Shown here: piece after piece, positions 32,895 to 41,818 of the stretch
Numbering within the stretch: position 1 is the first letter of the stretch
Layout: each line of letters starts with the position of its first letter
DNA from: Vulcanimicrobiota bacterium
Lineage (GTDB): Bacteria > Vulcanimicrobiota > Vulcanimicrobiia > Eremiobacterales > Eremiobacteraceae
Direction: 5' to 3'
DNA: 46,723 nt
Assembly (NCBI GenBank): GCA_019235715.1
Contig: JAFAKE010000004.1
Span: forward strand, 1 to 46,723
Program-made: the position numbers and the translations under genes
Notes under the pieces: model-generated
Databases searched by the model: none
Told to the model about the DNA's origin: nothing
The model's input: the letters and a program-made list of their open reading frames with translations, nothing else

Positions 32895-34172
32895 ATGGAT
32901 GTGGCTACCGTACCTGCTTCCGCCGAGCTTCATCGCGTCGTCTTCGGCGTGTTTCGAGACGGCGACAATAACCTCGATGCCGTGCAGGAGCGAAACGTGA
33001 CGGACTTCGTGCGCGAAACGCGCGAGAATTCCGCGCTGAAGGTCGTTGCTGAAGACACGACAGGCGTTGCGCGCACGCCGTTCAAGCAAGGCGAACTGCG
33101 CACCGAGTGGTCGACGATTCAGAGCGGCACGCAACATGTGGTCCGCATTGAATCGCCTCGAGACATGAGCAGTCGTAGCACGCTAGCCGCTTTTGTCGCT
33201 CGGACGCTCGAAAGTCGCGCCGCCGATCCAGCATTCAAGAATGCGGACGTCTGGGTCGACCTTGTCGACCACGGAGCTGGCGATGGCGGCGGACTGCAAA
33301 GCGACAGCCATGGCGGGGCATGCATGCCGATGGAAGACATCGCGGGTGCCATCGCGGACGGCCAGGCGCAATTCTTGAAGGCGCACCCGGGCGCCGATGC
33401 CTCGGTTACCGGCGTGCTGGCGAACCAATGCTTGATGGCGACGCTCGGCTTCGCGGACGCGCTTTCGCGCAGCGGAGTGCGCTATTTGGCGGCATCACCC
33501 GAGACGATGCTCGCCCCCGGGGCGCCGTCGGCCAAGATCGCAGATGCGCTCACGCGCGGCGGTGACTGGGCATCGAACGTCGTCGATACGACGATGCAAG
33601 CCCGGTACGGGTCGAGCGGCACATCGTATCACCCTGCTGCCGCCTTCGACGTGCTCGACCTCGCCCCTGAGAAAATCGCAGATGTCAGGCACGATGTCGC
33701 CACTTTGAACGATTCCATCGTTTCCCTCGCCGCGCGAAATGACGGTGCGCAGCTTGAGCGTTATGTGCGCTCGGACATCCGTTCAGTCGCCGGCATGGCG
33801 CGTTTCGATCACACGTCCGACATGGTCTATCACGCCGACCGGCCGGCCGAGGCGGTGTACGCCAAGATCGAAACGGATGTTCGCTTGCCGAGTTCGGTGC
33901 GTACTGCGGCGTCGCATGCGCGCGAGGCTGTCGGCGCACTTGTGCTCGCTCATTCGGAGTACGGATGGTTCGATCCGATGCATGCGAGCTATGCAGATGC
34001 TATCGGCCCCACAGAACACCTTCCGATATCTCCCGAGCAATACGATCCCTGGGCGGACGGCGGCGTGAGCGAAACGCAGAATGGTTTTTTCAAGTCGGTG
34101 CACGCCGGCGAGCTTGCTCGCGCGATTGGCGCATATGCCGGCGCTGATGCCCGCGTGGCGCTGGTGGCCTAG
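32895..34172 (+). CDS. Clostripain-like (family C11) cysteine peptidase
   Basis: 425 aa, clan CD caspase-like fold. The clostripain entry motif VFRDGDNNLD (19-28), the catalytic His126 in LVDHGAGDG and the catalytic Cys179 in ANQCLMAT are all present; the 53-residue His-Cys spacing is close to that of clostripain. Cleavage after basic residues is the family expectation. Unusually there is no signal peptide, so it is predicted to be cytoplasmic. The gene is preceded by a strong promoter and a 138-nt structured leader. It stands alone, and its stop overlaps that of the convergent GNAT gene by 4 nt. Confidence 0.85.
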   Translation: MDVATVPASAELHRVVFGVFRDGDNNLDAVQERNVTDFVRETRENSALKVVAEDTTGVARTPFKQGELRTEWSTIQSGTQHVVRIESPRDMSSRSTLAAFVARTLESRAADPAFKNADVWVDLVDHGAGDGGGLQSDSHGGACMPMEDIAGAIADGQAQFLKAHPGADASVTGVLANQCLMATLGFADALSRSGVRYLAASPETMLAPGAPSAKIADALTRGGDWASNVVDTTMQARYGSSGTSYHPAAAFDVLDLAPEKIADVRHDVATLNDSIVSLAARNDGAQLERYVRSDIRSVAGMARFDHTSDMVYHADRPAEAVYAKIETDVRLPSSVRTAASHAREAVGALVLAHSEYGWFDPMHASYADAIGPTEHLPISPEQYDPWADGGVSETQNGFFKSVHAGELARAIGAYAGADARVALVA

Positions 34173-34645
34173 AAGATTCCGAAGAGTCGAACCGTGTCCG
34201 CGATCACGGCGTTGCAGCAGCGCTTATAAAATTCAACCGGGCCGACGCGCGGAATCACGGCGCGCGCAAAGCCTAGTGCGCGAATCGAGGCAAGCGCCTT
34301 ACGCGTGAGGACGCAACCGAGATGACGGTTGCGAAACGGGGCTGCCACGCCGATCGGGCCGAAAATCCCGGTGTCAGACTGCGCGCTCCAGTTGCGCAGC
34401 CACCACCAGCGATAATGGCGTTGCTCGTAGCTGGAGAAACCCGCGAGCTCGCCTTGTTTATCGTATGCGAACCAGTTCCACGCATGATATGCTTCTTTGG
34501 CCCAGGTGGGCGAGAAGCGAGCCCGGATCCACGAACGTGTCGCCGAGTCCGCGCTCTGGGCGTTGACAAACGTGATGCCTGCGTGCGCCAGCGCGGCTTC
34601 GTCTTGCGCGGTGTCCAGGGGCGCGCTCGCAAGGTCGACAATCAT
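34169..34645 (-). CDS. GNAT family N-acetyltransferase
   Basis: 158 aa. The acetyl-CoA region GPIGVAAPFRNRHLGCVLTRKAL and the C-terminal VGPVEFYKRC are GNAT-like, with the V-x-x-x-x-R-x-x-x-L-G form of motif A. The aromatic stretch HYRWWWLRNW is distinctive. The start is taken as the ATG at 34645 (GGTG upstream); an ATG at 34657 is possible. Its 5' end is only about 20 nt from the divergent DUF488 start, and the likely -10 (TATAAC) lies inside that gene. Substrate unknown. Confidence 0.82.
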   Translation of the reverse strand: MIVDLASAPLDTAQDEAALAHAGITFVNAQSADSATRSWIRARFSPTWAKEAYHAWNWFAYDKQGELAGFSSYEQRHYRWWWLRNWSAQSDTGIFGPIGVAAPFRNRHLGCVLTRKALASIRALGFARAVIPRVGPVEFYKRCCNAVIADTVRLFGIF

Positions 34646-34664
34646 ATTCGTCACCATCGCGGCG

Positions 34665-35186
34665 ATGACGTTATATACGATCGGGCACGGAACCCGTTCA
34701 CAGGACGAACTTTTCCAGGCGTTGCGAACTGCCGGCGTGACGTCCCTTGTCGACGTCCGCGCATATCCGCGCTCGCGCACGAACCCGCAGTTCAATAAGG
34801 AAGCGCTTGCTGTAGCTGGACCCGCCGCCGGATTTGCATATGAGCATTGGCCGGTGCTGGGCGGACGCCGCCGCGGTCTGGGGGACGCGAGCCCGAACAC
34901 GATCTGGCGTCATCCATCGTTTCGCGCGTACGCCGACTACATGCTCACCGAAGAGTTTTGGGAAGCGCTGAGCGCGCTGCTCGCACGAGCGCAAGCGGCA
35001 CGTACGGCGGTCATGTGCAGCGAGACGCTGTGGTGGCGCTGCCATCGGCGCCTCATCGCTGACGCGGCGATGGCGCGCGGCGTCCCCGTGCTGCACATCA
35101 TGAAGTCCGGCGTGTTCGCCGAGCACGTCGTATCCGCGGGAGCACGTTTTGTCGGTGATCGGGTCGTTTATAGCGCTGAGCGCTAG
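34665..35186 (+). CDS. DUF488 family protein
   Basis: 173 aa. YTIGHGTRSQDEL at the N-terminus, LVDVRAYPRSRTNPQFN and the signature CSETLWWRCHRRLIAD (with two Cys and a His) near residues 125-140 define the family. The biochemical role of DUF488 is unsettled. The start ATG at 34665 is fixed by the conserved N-terminus. There is no Shine-Dalgarno, so initiation may be leaderless. It is divergent from the GNAT gene and overlaps the stop of the cation-efflux gene by 4 nt. Confidence 0.92.
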   Translation: MTLYTIGHGTRSQDELFQALRTAGVTSLVDVRAYPRSRTNPQFNKEALAVAGPAAGFAYEHWPVLGGRRRGLGDASPNTIWRHPSFRAYADYMLTEEFWEALSALLARAQAARTAVMCSETLWWRCHRRLIADAAMARGVPVLHIMKSGVFAEHVVSAGARFVGDRVVYSAER

Positions 35187-36100
35187 TCGTCAGGCTCCAA
35201 GTGGATCAGGACGTGCGCGAGCGGCATCACACGTTTGATGTCGAGCACGATCTCGTCCGAAAGGTCGTGCGCTTGTTTGAGCGGAGTACCGCCCGGCATC
35301 TGCAGGTGAAAATCGATGAACTCGCCGCCGCCCGAGCGGCGCGTGCGCAGCTTGTGATAGCTGACAAAGATATCTTTGCGCGCTTCGATGATCGCGCGTA
35401 TGCGCGCCTCGTCCTCCGGCGGCAGACGCTGGTCGGTCAGCTCGACGAAGGCGCGAGCGGTGAGGTCGTACGCCGAGTGCGCGATGACGCCGGCGACGAT
35501 GAGTGAAAAGATCGGATCGAGGATCGCAAGCCCGGTAAGCTTGATCACGATCAGCACAACCGCGGCGCCGCCGGCCGTCCACACGTCTGCACGCAAGTCT
35601 GCCGCCTCGGCGGCGAGCGCAGGCGATCGCTCGCGCTCCGCCACACGTGCGAGATTCGCCGAAACGAAAAAGTTGAGCACGCCCGACCCCAGCATGACGG
35701 CGATGCCCAGATTCAGGTGAGCAAGGGTTACGCCATTACGCAGGCGCGCGATGGCTTCGGCGACGATAAGGGCCGCGATGCCGACGATAAACAGCGCTTG
35801 CAGCGCCGCTGATATGTTCTCGTACTTGCCGTGGCCGTACGCGTGATCGTGGTCCGCCGGTCGCGCCGCCGCGCGGATCGAGAAGAATTGGACCCCCGTC
35901 ATGAAGAGGTCGACGCTGGAATGCACCGCTTCGGAGAGCACGCTGACCGAGCCCGAGACCAGCCACACAGCCAGCTTGGCGATGACGAGGAGCGCGTTCG
36001 TCACGAAGGGCAAGCGGAGCGCTCGCAGGCGCATGTCGCCCGCGTGCGCGATGACGTCAGCTCTGCTGGTCTTTTGAGGCTTCGGCGTCGCCGTCGCCAT
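35183..36100 (-). CDS. Cation diffusion facilitator (CDF) transporter
   Basis: 305 aa with six predicted membrane helices and a cytoplasmic C-terminal domain (about 215-300). The helix-2 metal site reads HSSVD and the loop DHDHAYGHGKYE is His-rich, as in Zn/Fe/Mn exporters. The helix-5 site reads DLRAD where zinc transporters usually have HxxxD, so metal choice may differ. The ATG at 36100 has GGAG seven nt upstream and lies 44 nt inside secF, an overlap that suggests cotranscription with secDF. Confidence 0.92.
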   Translation of the reverse strand: MATATPKPQKTSRADVIAHAGDMRLRALRLPFVTNALLVIAKLAVWLVSGSVSVLSEAVHSSVDLFMTGVQFFSIRAAARPADHDHAYGHGKYENISAALQALFIVGIAALIVAEAIARLRNGVTLAHLNLGIAVMLGSGVLNFFVSANLARVAERERSPALAAEAADLRADVWTAGGAAVVLIVIKLTGLAILDPIFSLIVAGVIAHSAYDLTARAFVELTDQRLPPEDEARIRAIIEARKDIFVSYHKLRTRRSGGGEFIDFHLQMPGGTPLKQAHDLSDEIVLDIKRVMPLAHVLIHLEPDD

Positions 36101-37274
36101 CTGTCGTCTCCGTGATCACTCCGCCATCAGCCCACGCGTCGCCGCGCGCTTCTTCGGCTGGCCGCTTGCGTCGATAGCGCGGCGGCGGCAGCGAAGGCTT
36201 CTTCTGTTTGGGAGCAAGCCTGCGGCCTGGATCCGAAGCGCTTGTCGTGCCTGCGCTCTCGCTCGCGGCCGCTGCGGCGCGTACCGTCGCGCGCTTGCGT
36301 ATATCATACTCTTTCCACATGACGAGCAGCGGGCTCGCGATGAAGATCGATGAATAGGCGCCGCTGATCACGCCGACGAGCAGCGCAAAAGCGAAATCCT
36401 TGAGCGTATCGCCGCCGAACACGAGCAGTGCGACGAGCACGATGACGACGGTCGCCAACGTGTTGACCGAGCGCGTCATCGTTTGCAGCAGCGACGTGTT
36501 GACCATTTGAGCGTACGGCACGTCGGGCATGAGGTGCGTGTTCTCGCGGATCCGGTCGAAGATGACGATCGAATCCATGACCGACCAGCCGATCACCGTC
36601 AGCAGCGCCGCCAAGAACGCGTCATCGGCTTTGCGGTTCGCGATCGCGAATATGCCGATCATCACCAATACATCATGGACCAGCTTGACGTCGCACAGCA
36701 CGCCGTAGCGCAACTGGTTGCCGAAGCGGAAGGCGATATAGGCGAGCTGCAGCAGCAGCGCGATGATCAGGGCGAGCAGCGAACGGCTAAGATATTCTCG
36801 TCCAAGCGAGGGGCCGACCGATGTGATCTGGCTTTGCGCGCGATCGACCGCGGGGCCCGCCTTGGCAAGCGCGTCGTAGACGGGGGTCGGGTCGCTAACC
36901 GGCGACTGCAGCGAGATGATCGCACGCTCGTTAGGCTGCTTGTCCTCAAGCTTGCTGGCGAGTTGCACGTTGCCTTCACCGCGCGTCAACGGTGCGAGGG
37001 CGCTGCGCAAGTCCGCATTGCCTGCGATTTGCGTGGGCGTAAGCCCCGGCTTGTCTACGACGACGACGCCGCGCAGCGCCGACTTGACCTGTGACTCGGT
37101 GACCGGATGGTCGAACTTGACGTCGATGACGGTGCCGCCGGTAAATGACAACCCGAGCGGAAGGCCGTGATGCAGGATCAGCGCGATGATCCCGGCGAGA
37201 ATCACCGTGCCGGAGAGCGCGAACCAATAGTTGCGCTGGCCGATGATATTCCAGTTTAGATTGCGGAAGAACAT
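36057..37274 (-). CDS. secF: Protein translocase subunit SecF
   Basis: 405 aa. Partner of SecD in proton-driven late steps of Sec export. NWNIIGQRNYWFALSG begins the first helix, LSFTGGTVIDVKF the periplasmic domain, and five C-terminal helices include LVHDVLVMIG and GWSVMDSIVIFDRIRENT. After the last helix (about residue 325) is a tail of about 80 residues rich in Arg, Lys, Pro, Ser and then acidic residues, longer than usual. It follows secD by 7 nt, and its end overlaps the CDF gene by 44 nt. Confidence 0.96.
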   Translation of the reverse strand: MFFRNLNWNIIGQRNYWFALSGTVILAGIIALILHHGLPLGLSFTGGTVIDVKFDHPVTESQVKSALRGVVVVDKPGLTPTQIAGNADLRSALAPLTRGEGNVQLASKLEDKQPNERAIISLQSPVSDPTPVYDALAKAGPAVDRAQSQITSVGPSLGREYLSRSLLALIIALLLQLAYIAFRFGNQLRYGVLCDVKLVHDVLVMIGIFAIANRKADDAFLAALLTVIGWSVMDSIVIFDRIRENTHLMPDVPYAQMVNTSLLQTMTRSVNTLATVVIVLVALLVFGGDTLKDFAFALLVGVISGAYSSIFIASPLLVMWKEYDIRKRATVRAAAAASESAGTTSASDPGRRLAPKQKKPSLPPPRYRRKRPAEEARGDAWADGGVITETTDGDGDAEASKDQQS

Positions 37275-37281
37275 GCGGCCG

Positions 37282-38577
37282 CTACGCTCCGTACGCCGCC
37301 GGCGCCGTCACGATGTCGCTGTCGACGACCGCGTCGGTGAATGCGCGCGTGATGTAGACGGCGCTGAAGAGCGAGAACACGGTACCCCACAACAGCGTGA
37401 AGGCGAAGCCTTTGACGGTCCCGGTGCCGAGCCAATACAGCACGAGCGCGCCGACGATGGTGGTCACGTGCGAGTCGAACACCGTCCAAAAGGCGCGTTT
37501 GAAGGCGACGTTGACCGCGGCGCGCGTCGTGCGGCCCGCCCAAAGCTCTTCTTTGAGCCGTTCGAAGATCAGCACGTTCGCGTCGACCGCCATGCCGATA
37601 GAGAGCACGAAGCCTGCGATGCCCGGCAACGTCAGCACGACGCCGAAGACCGAGACGTACGCGAGCATCATGAAACAGTAGACGACGAGCGCAAGGTCGG
37701 CCAAAATGCCCGGAACGCGATAGACGGCGAGCATGAACAAGAGGACGATGGCTAAGCCGATGAGCGATGCGACCATCGACTTCTGTAAGTCGATCTGGCC
37801 CAGCGTCGGCCCGACGTTCTCTGTCTCGATGATCTTGGTCGGTACTTTGAGCGAGCCGGCCGATAGCTCGTTAGCCAGTGTCGACGCATCTTCTTGGCTG
37901 AAATTGCCCGTGATCTGGCCCTGCGCGCCGATAGCGGACTGGATCGTCGGTCCGGAAATGAACTTCTTGTCCAAGAAGATCGGCAGCGGTTTGCCGACGT
38001 TCTTGCTCGTCCATTCGTAGAACTTCTTCGCGCCATCGCTGTTGAGCGTGAAGTTCACGACGTAACCGCTGCCGCCGGGTCCGGCGCCCGCGACTGCGCT
38101 GGTCATGTCCGCACCGGTGATGATCGGCGCGCTGGAATCTTTATATGCGCCGCTTTCCGCATAGCGCTTGTCTGATGATTGCAGTGACGCGTAGGCTCGC
38201 GCGTTCTGCTCCGGCGTGAGCGGGCGCATCTCGAGCACCGCCGCTTGATGAATGAGCTCGATCGCCTGCTGCGGATCCTTGAGGCCCGGCATCTCGATGT
38301 TGATGCGGTTGTTGCCGACCTTTTCGAACGTCAGCTCGCTAACGCCCAGACCGCCGAGGCGCGTCTGCAAGACATACAGCTCTTGAGCGAGGATCTCAGG
38401 CGTGATGTTCGGGACCGCTTCGGTCGGTTCGAGCTCGACAAGCGCGCGCAGTCCGCCCTGCAGATCCAGGCCGAGCTTAATCTTCTGGCGCAACGGCGTG
38501 AACGCGAAGTAGCACGCCACGCACAGCAGCAAGATGATGGCGAGCTTGATCGGGTTCTTCCAGCGAAACCAGAACAT
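37282..38577 (-). CDS. secD: Protein translocase subunit SecD
   Basis: 431 aa. The N-terminal helix is followed by LGLDLQGGLRALVELEP, the large periplasmic P1 domain (FEKVGNNRINIEMPGLKDPQ, GPTIQSAIGAQGQITGNFS) and six C-terminal helices with LPGIAGFVLSIGMAVDANVLIFERLKEEL. Short for SecD, but this length is found outside Proteobacteria. The start ATG at 38577 follows AAAGG. It begins a unit secD-secF-CDF right after the terminator that closes the flagellar operon. Confidence 0.97.
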   Translation of the reverse strand: MFWFRWKNPIKLAIILLLCVACYFAFTPLRQKIKLGLDLQGGLRALVELEPTEAVPNITPEILAQELYVLQTRLGGLGVSELTFEKVGNNRINIEMPGLKDPQQAIELIHQAAVLEMRPLTPEQNARAYASLQSSDKRYAESGAYKDSSAPIITGADMTSAVAGAGPGGSGYVVNFTLNSDGAKKFYEWTSKNVGKPLPIFLDKKFISGPTIQSAIGAQGQITGNFSQEDASTLANELSAGSLKVPTKIIETENVGPTLGQIDLQKSMVASLIGLAIVLLFMLAVYRVPGILADLALVVYCFMMLAYVSVFGVVLTLPGIAGFVLSIGMAVDANVLIFERLKEELWAGRTTRAAVNVAFKRAFWTVFDSHVTTIVGALVLYWLGTGTVKGFAFTLLWGTVFSLFSAVYITRAFTDAVVDSDIVTAPAAYGA

Positions 38578-38597
38578 CGGGGCCTTTCAGGGCGTGG

Positions 38598-38629
38598 AAA
38601 AAGCGGCTTGGAGCCGATTCGCCAGCCGC
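38598..38629 (-). terminator. Intrinsic terminator after flhA
   Basis: On the minus strand GCGGCT (38629-38624) can pair with AGCCGC (38608-38603), with an alternative tighter stem CGGCT-CCA-AGCCG, followed at once by TTTTT (38602-38598). It separates the flagellar operon from secD-secF. Confidence 0.8.
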
Positions 38630-38640
38630 AGGTGCAACCC

Positions 38641-40713
38641 TTATTCAGGTCCTGCCGACGCCACATCCTTCGTCTGTTCCAGCGTCGCCACGATTTCTAT
38701 CGCAAAGCCTGACGCGATCTCTGCAAGGCTGAGAACGGTCGTATCTGCGCCGGATGCTTCGAGCAAGCGCGCGAGCGGGAGGCGTATCGCCGGCGCACAC
38801 ACGATGACGCGCGCGTCGGCGCGCGCGATCGCGGCGGCAAGCTTGCGCGCGAGCGCTTCCAACTCGACTGCTTCTAGTGAGAACAGCGCGCCGCGCTCCG
38901 TCAGCGTCACGGACGCGGACAGGCGTGCCTCAGTCGCAGCGGCGAACGCGACCGCTTTGATGACGCCAGCTTCGTTGGCAAGCGCAGCGCAGATCGCGGG
39001 CGCGAGGCGGCGCCGGGCCGCCTCGGCGATCGCCGCCGCCTCTTTGGTGTGCTCCGCTTCGTCTGCGATGGTTTCGAGTATCGCGACCAGATCTCTGATC
39101 GAAACCCGTTCGCGCACCAGATATTGCAAGACGCGCTGGACGAGGCCAAGCCCCGCCAGTTCCGGCACGATACCCTTGACCGCTGCCGGATTGGTACGGC
39201 GCACGTGGTCGAGCAGCCACTGCACCTCCTGTCGTCCGAGCAACGACGCAGCATGGCGGCGCACGACGCGCCCAAGCCGACTCGTGAGCACGGCGATCGG
39301 ATCGACGACGATCTTCTGATCATCGCTGGCGATGCGCTCACCATCCTCGAGCCATTTCGCCGACTGACCGGTTACCGCATCGGTCACCATCTCACCGCGC
39401 AGCGCCGAAACGGCGGCCGGCGCGCCGATGGCCAACGGACGATCCGCGTGCAGTTCGCCGCGTGCGACGACACGATCGCGTACTCTGATGGCAAAACCGC
39501 GCTCCGGCAGCCGTAGATCATCCCGCACGTGGACGCCCGGGAGCACGATGCCAAGTTCGAGCGCCAAGCAGCGGCGCAAGACGCCGATGCGCGAGAGCAG
39601 CGCGCTTCCGGCGGGTTCGTCGAGCAGCGGCAGCAGCGCTTCGCCCAGATCGATGCCCACTTGCTCGACGCCCAGCAGACTCACGGCTCCCTCGGGTCTG
39701 CTGGAATCCGCGCGCGCGCGTTGACGTTCGCCGGCAAGCGCCGAGGCGCGCCGGCGCTCGTCGGCACGGGATGCAGCACGACCGCCCGCCAAACCGAGGG
39801 CGCCAAGCACGCCAAAGGCGAGGTGCGGCAATCCGGGGACCAGCGCCAAAGCGAGCATCGCCGCGCCAACCGTGCGCAGCGCGCCCGCATGCGCCAACGC
39901 TTGACGCAGCAGATCGTCGCCCAGGCTTTGATCCGAGGCAGCGCGCGTGACGATCACGCCCATCGCCGTCGATAACAAGAACGCAGGAACGGTTGTCGCG
40001 AGCGCATTGCCCACCGAAAGAAGCGCGAAGGTGCGCGCCGCGCCTGCGATATCCATGTGCTTTGCGACAACGCCGATACCGATGCCCGCAAGAATGTTGA
40101 TCGCGACGATCACGAGCGCCGCGATCGCGTCGCCACGCACGAACTTGCCGGCGCCGTCCATCGCACCGTAGAAATCCGCTTCGGCCTGTATGGCGGCGCG
40201 CTTGCGTCGCGCTTCGATTGCGTCGATGACGCCCGCGTGAAGCTCGGCGTCGATGGCCATCTGCTTTCCAGGCATCGCATCAAGCGTGAAGCGTGCCGCC
40301 ACCTCGGCGACGCGCTGCGCGCCGTTCGTGACGACCAACAGCTGCACGACGACGAGGATGAGAAACATCAGCAGCCCCACGACAACCGAGCCGCGCATCA
40401 CAAAGGCGCCAAACGCGGGAATGACGCTGCCGACGCCGCCAGGTTCGCCGCCTTGCGTCAGGATCAGCCGCGTCGCAGAGACGTCGAGGCTGAGACGGAA
40501 AAGCGTTGCGACCAGCAGCAAGGTGGGAAAGGTCGCGAACTCGAGCGCCTCCTTCAACGTCAGTGCGACGACGAGAACCGCGGCGGCGACGAGAATGTCG
40601 AGTGCGAGCAGCGCATCCAAGAGCCATGGCGGCAATGGCACTACCAGCATGGCGACGACGGCGAGCACGGCGACCGCAAATCCGCTGCCCGCTCCAAAAC
40701 CGAATGGCTTCAC
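38641..40713 (-). CDS. flhA: Flagellar / type III export gate protein FlhA
   Basis: 690 aa, normal length. Eight N-terminal membrane helices, with the FHIPEP signature RVAEVAARFTLDAMPGKQMA (134-153), and a cytoplasmic nonamer-forming domain from about 345 on. It energises and gates export. The start is a GTG at 40713 that overlaps the flhB stop (GTGA), fixing the start; a longer frame to 40788 lies inside flhB. The linker near 315-350 is Arg/Ala-rich. It is the last gene of the operon and is followed by an intrinsic terminator. Confidence 0.95.
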   Translation of the reverse strand: MKPFGFGAGSGFAVAVLAVVAMLVVPLPPWLLDALLALDILVAAAVLVVALTLKEALEFATFPTLLLVATLFRLSLDVSATRLILTQGGEPGGVGSVIPAFGAFVMRGSVVVGLLMFLILVVVQLLVVTNGAQRVAEVAARFTLDAMPGKQMAIDAELHAGVIDAIEARRKRAAIQAEADFYGAMDGAGKFVRGDAIAALVIVAINILAGIGIGVVAKHMDIAGAARTFALLSVGNALATTVPAFLLSTAMGVIVTRAASDQSLGDDLLRQALAHAGALRTVGAAMLALALVPGLPHLAFGVLGALGLAGGRAASRADERRRASALAGERQRARADSSRPEGAVSLLGVEQVGIDLGEALLPLLDEPAGSALLSRIGVLRRCLALELGIVLPGVHVRDDLRLPERGFAIRVRDRVVARGELHADRPLAIGAPAAVSALRGEMVTDAVTGQSAKWLEDGERIASDDQKIVVDPIAVLTSRLGRVVRRHAASLLGRQEVQWLLDHVRRTNPAAVKGIVPELAGLGLVQRVLQYLVRERVSIRDLVAILETIADEAEHTKEAAAIAEAARRRLAPAICAALANEAGVIKAVAFAAATEARLSASVTLTERGALFSLEAVELEALARKLAAAIARADARVIVCAPAIRLPLARLLEASGADTTVLSLAEIASGFAIEIVATLEQTKDVASAGPE

Positions 40714-41789
40714 AAAAGTTCTGCGCCCCTTAACACACCTCGCGTCTGAAGCAAGAAGGCGAAGACGGCAGCAACCGCTGTGAAGCATTCCTCGGGAATG
40801 GGTTCACCGAGCGTCGCTCGCGCGAATAACACGCGCGCGAGTTCGGGAGCCTCGATGATCGGGACATCGTGCACGGCAGCGATCGCGCGTACGAGGCCCG
40901 CTGCAAGGTCTGCGCCACGCGAGACGACCAACGGAACATCTATGCTCGGCGGGGCGTAACGCAGCGCGATCGCCACATGCGTCGGATTTGCGATGACCGC
41001 CGTCGCCTGCGCGATCGCTCCGATGTCGACGTTGCGCGTCAAACGTGCCGCCGCGGAGCGGCGCCGATTCTTGAGCTCCGGGCGCCCCTCCGTTTCCCGC
41101 CGCTCGTCGCGTACTTCACGCGCGGTCATGCGCAGAGATGCGGTAGTACGTGTGCGGATGCGCAGCACGTCGATAAGAGCCAGCGCGCCGAATGCCGCCA
41201 GAGCGCGCAGCCAGACCGTTTTCAACACTGTGGTGACCACCCCAAGCGATGCGGCCAGATTTGCGTGTGACGCAGCTACCCCGATCAAGCAGATCACCAT
41301 CGGCCACGACCACCAAACGGTTATCGCAAACGCGCAGACAGCCATCGGCGCTTGCCACGGATCGCGCACGATGAGCTGCGCGACTCCCATTTTCCACGAA
41401 AGGCGATCAAGACGTGAGAGCAATGCTGCCGGCGCGATGGTCAACGCGCCCGTGGCTGCTGCAGTGAGCACGGACCCCAGCAAGGCCGCGGCCCACACGA
41501 GGCCTACCAGACACCAGCCTTGTCGCCAATTCAACCACGCCACGAATGTCGTCAAAACGTGTGCGCTGGATTGCTGTCCCTTGACGAGCGCAACGACATC
41601 AAGAGCGCCCGCGCGCCAGAGCGCGGACCATCCTGCGGCGAGCGCCGCGAGTGATGACAACGGGAGCACCAAGAAGGCAAGGCTCAGCCAAAGCGACGCG
41701 CACGCGCTCGATGGCCAAAGACCGCGCGCTCGCGCGTCAGCAAGCCGTTTCGGAGTTGGCGCTTCAGAACGATCGTTGCCTCCGCTCAC
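40710..41789 (-). CDS. flhB: Flagellar / type III export switch protein FlhB
   Basis: 359 aa. Four N-terminal helices and a cytoplasmic domain with the self-cleaving NPTH motif (268-271, in VIANPTHVAIALRYAP), which switches substrate specificity. The start ATG at 41789 gives SGGNDRSEAPTPKRLADARARG, the usual FlhB N-terminus. 29 nt separate it from fliR; the end overlaps flhA by 4 nt. Family motifs do not by themselves separate FlhB from SctU; the neighbours favour flagellar origin. Confidence 0.93.
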   Translation of the reverse strand: MSGGNDRSEAPTPKRLADARARGLWPSSACASLWLSLAFLVLPLSSLAALAAGWSALWRAGALDVVALVKGQQSSAHVLTTFVAWLNWRQGWCLVGLVWAAALLGSVLTAAATGALTIAPAALLSRLDRLSWKMGVAQLIVRDPWQAPMAVCAFAITVWWSWPMVICLIGVAASHANLAASLGVVTTVLKTVWLRALAAFGALALIDVLRIRTRTTASLRMTAREVRDERRETEGRPELKNRRRSAAARLTRNVDIGAIAQATAVIANPTHVAIALRYAPPSIDVPLVVSRGADLAAGLVRAIAAVHDVPIIEAPELARVLFARATLGEPIPEECFTAVAAVFAFLLQTRGVLRGAELL

Positions 41790-41818
41790 CGGGCGTGCAT
41801 ACCGGCGTCAGCCGATCG

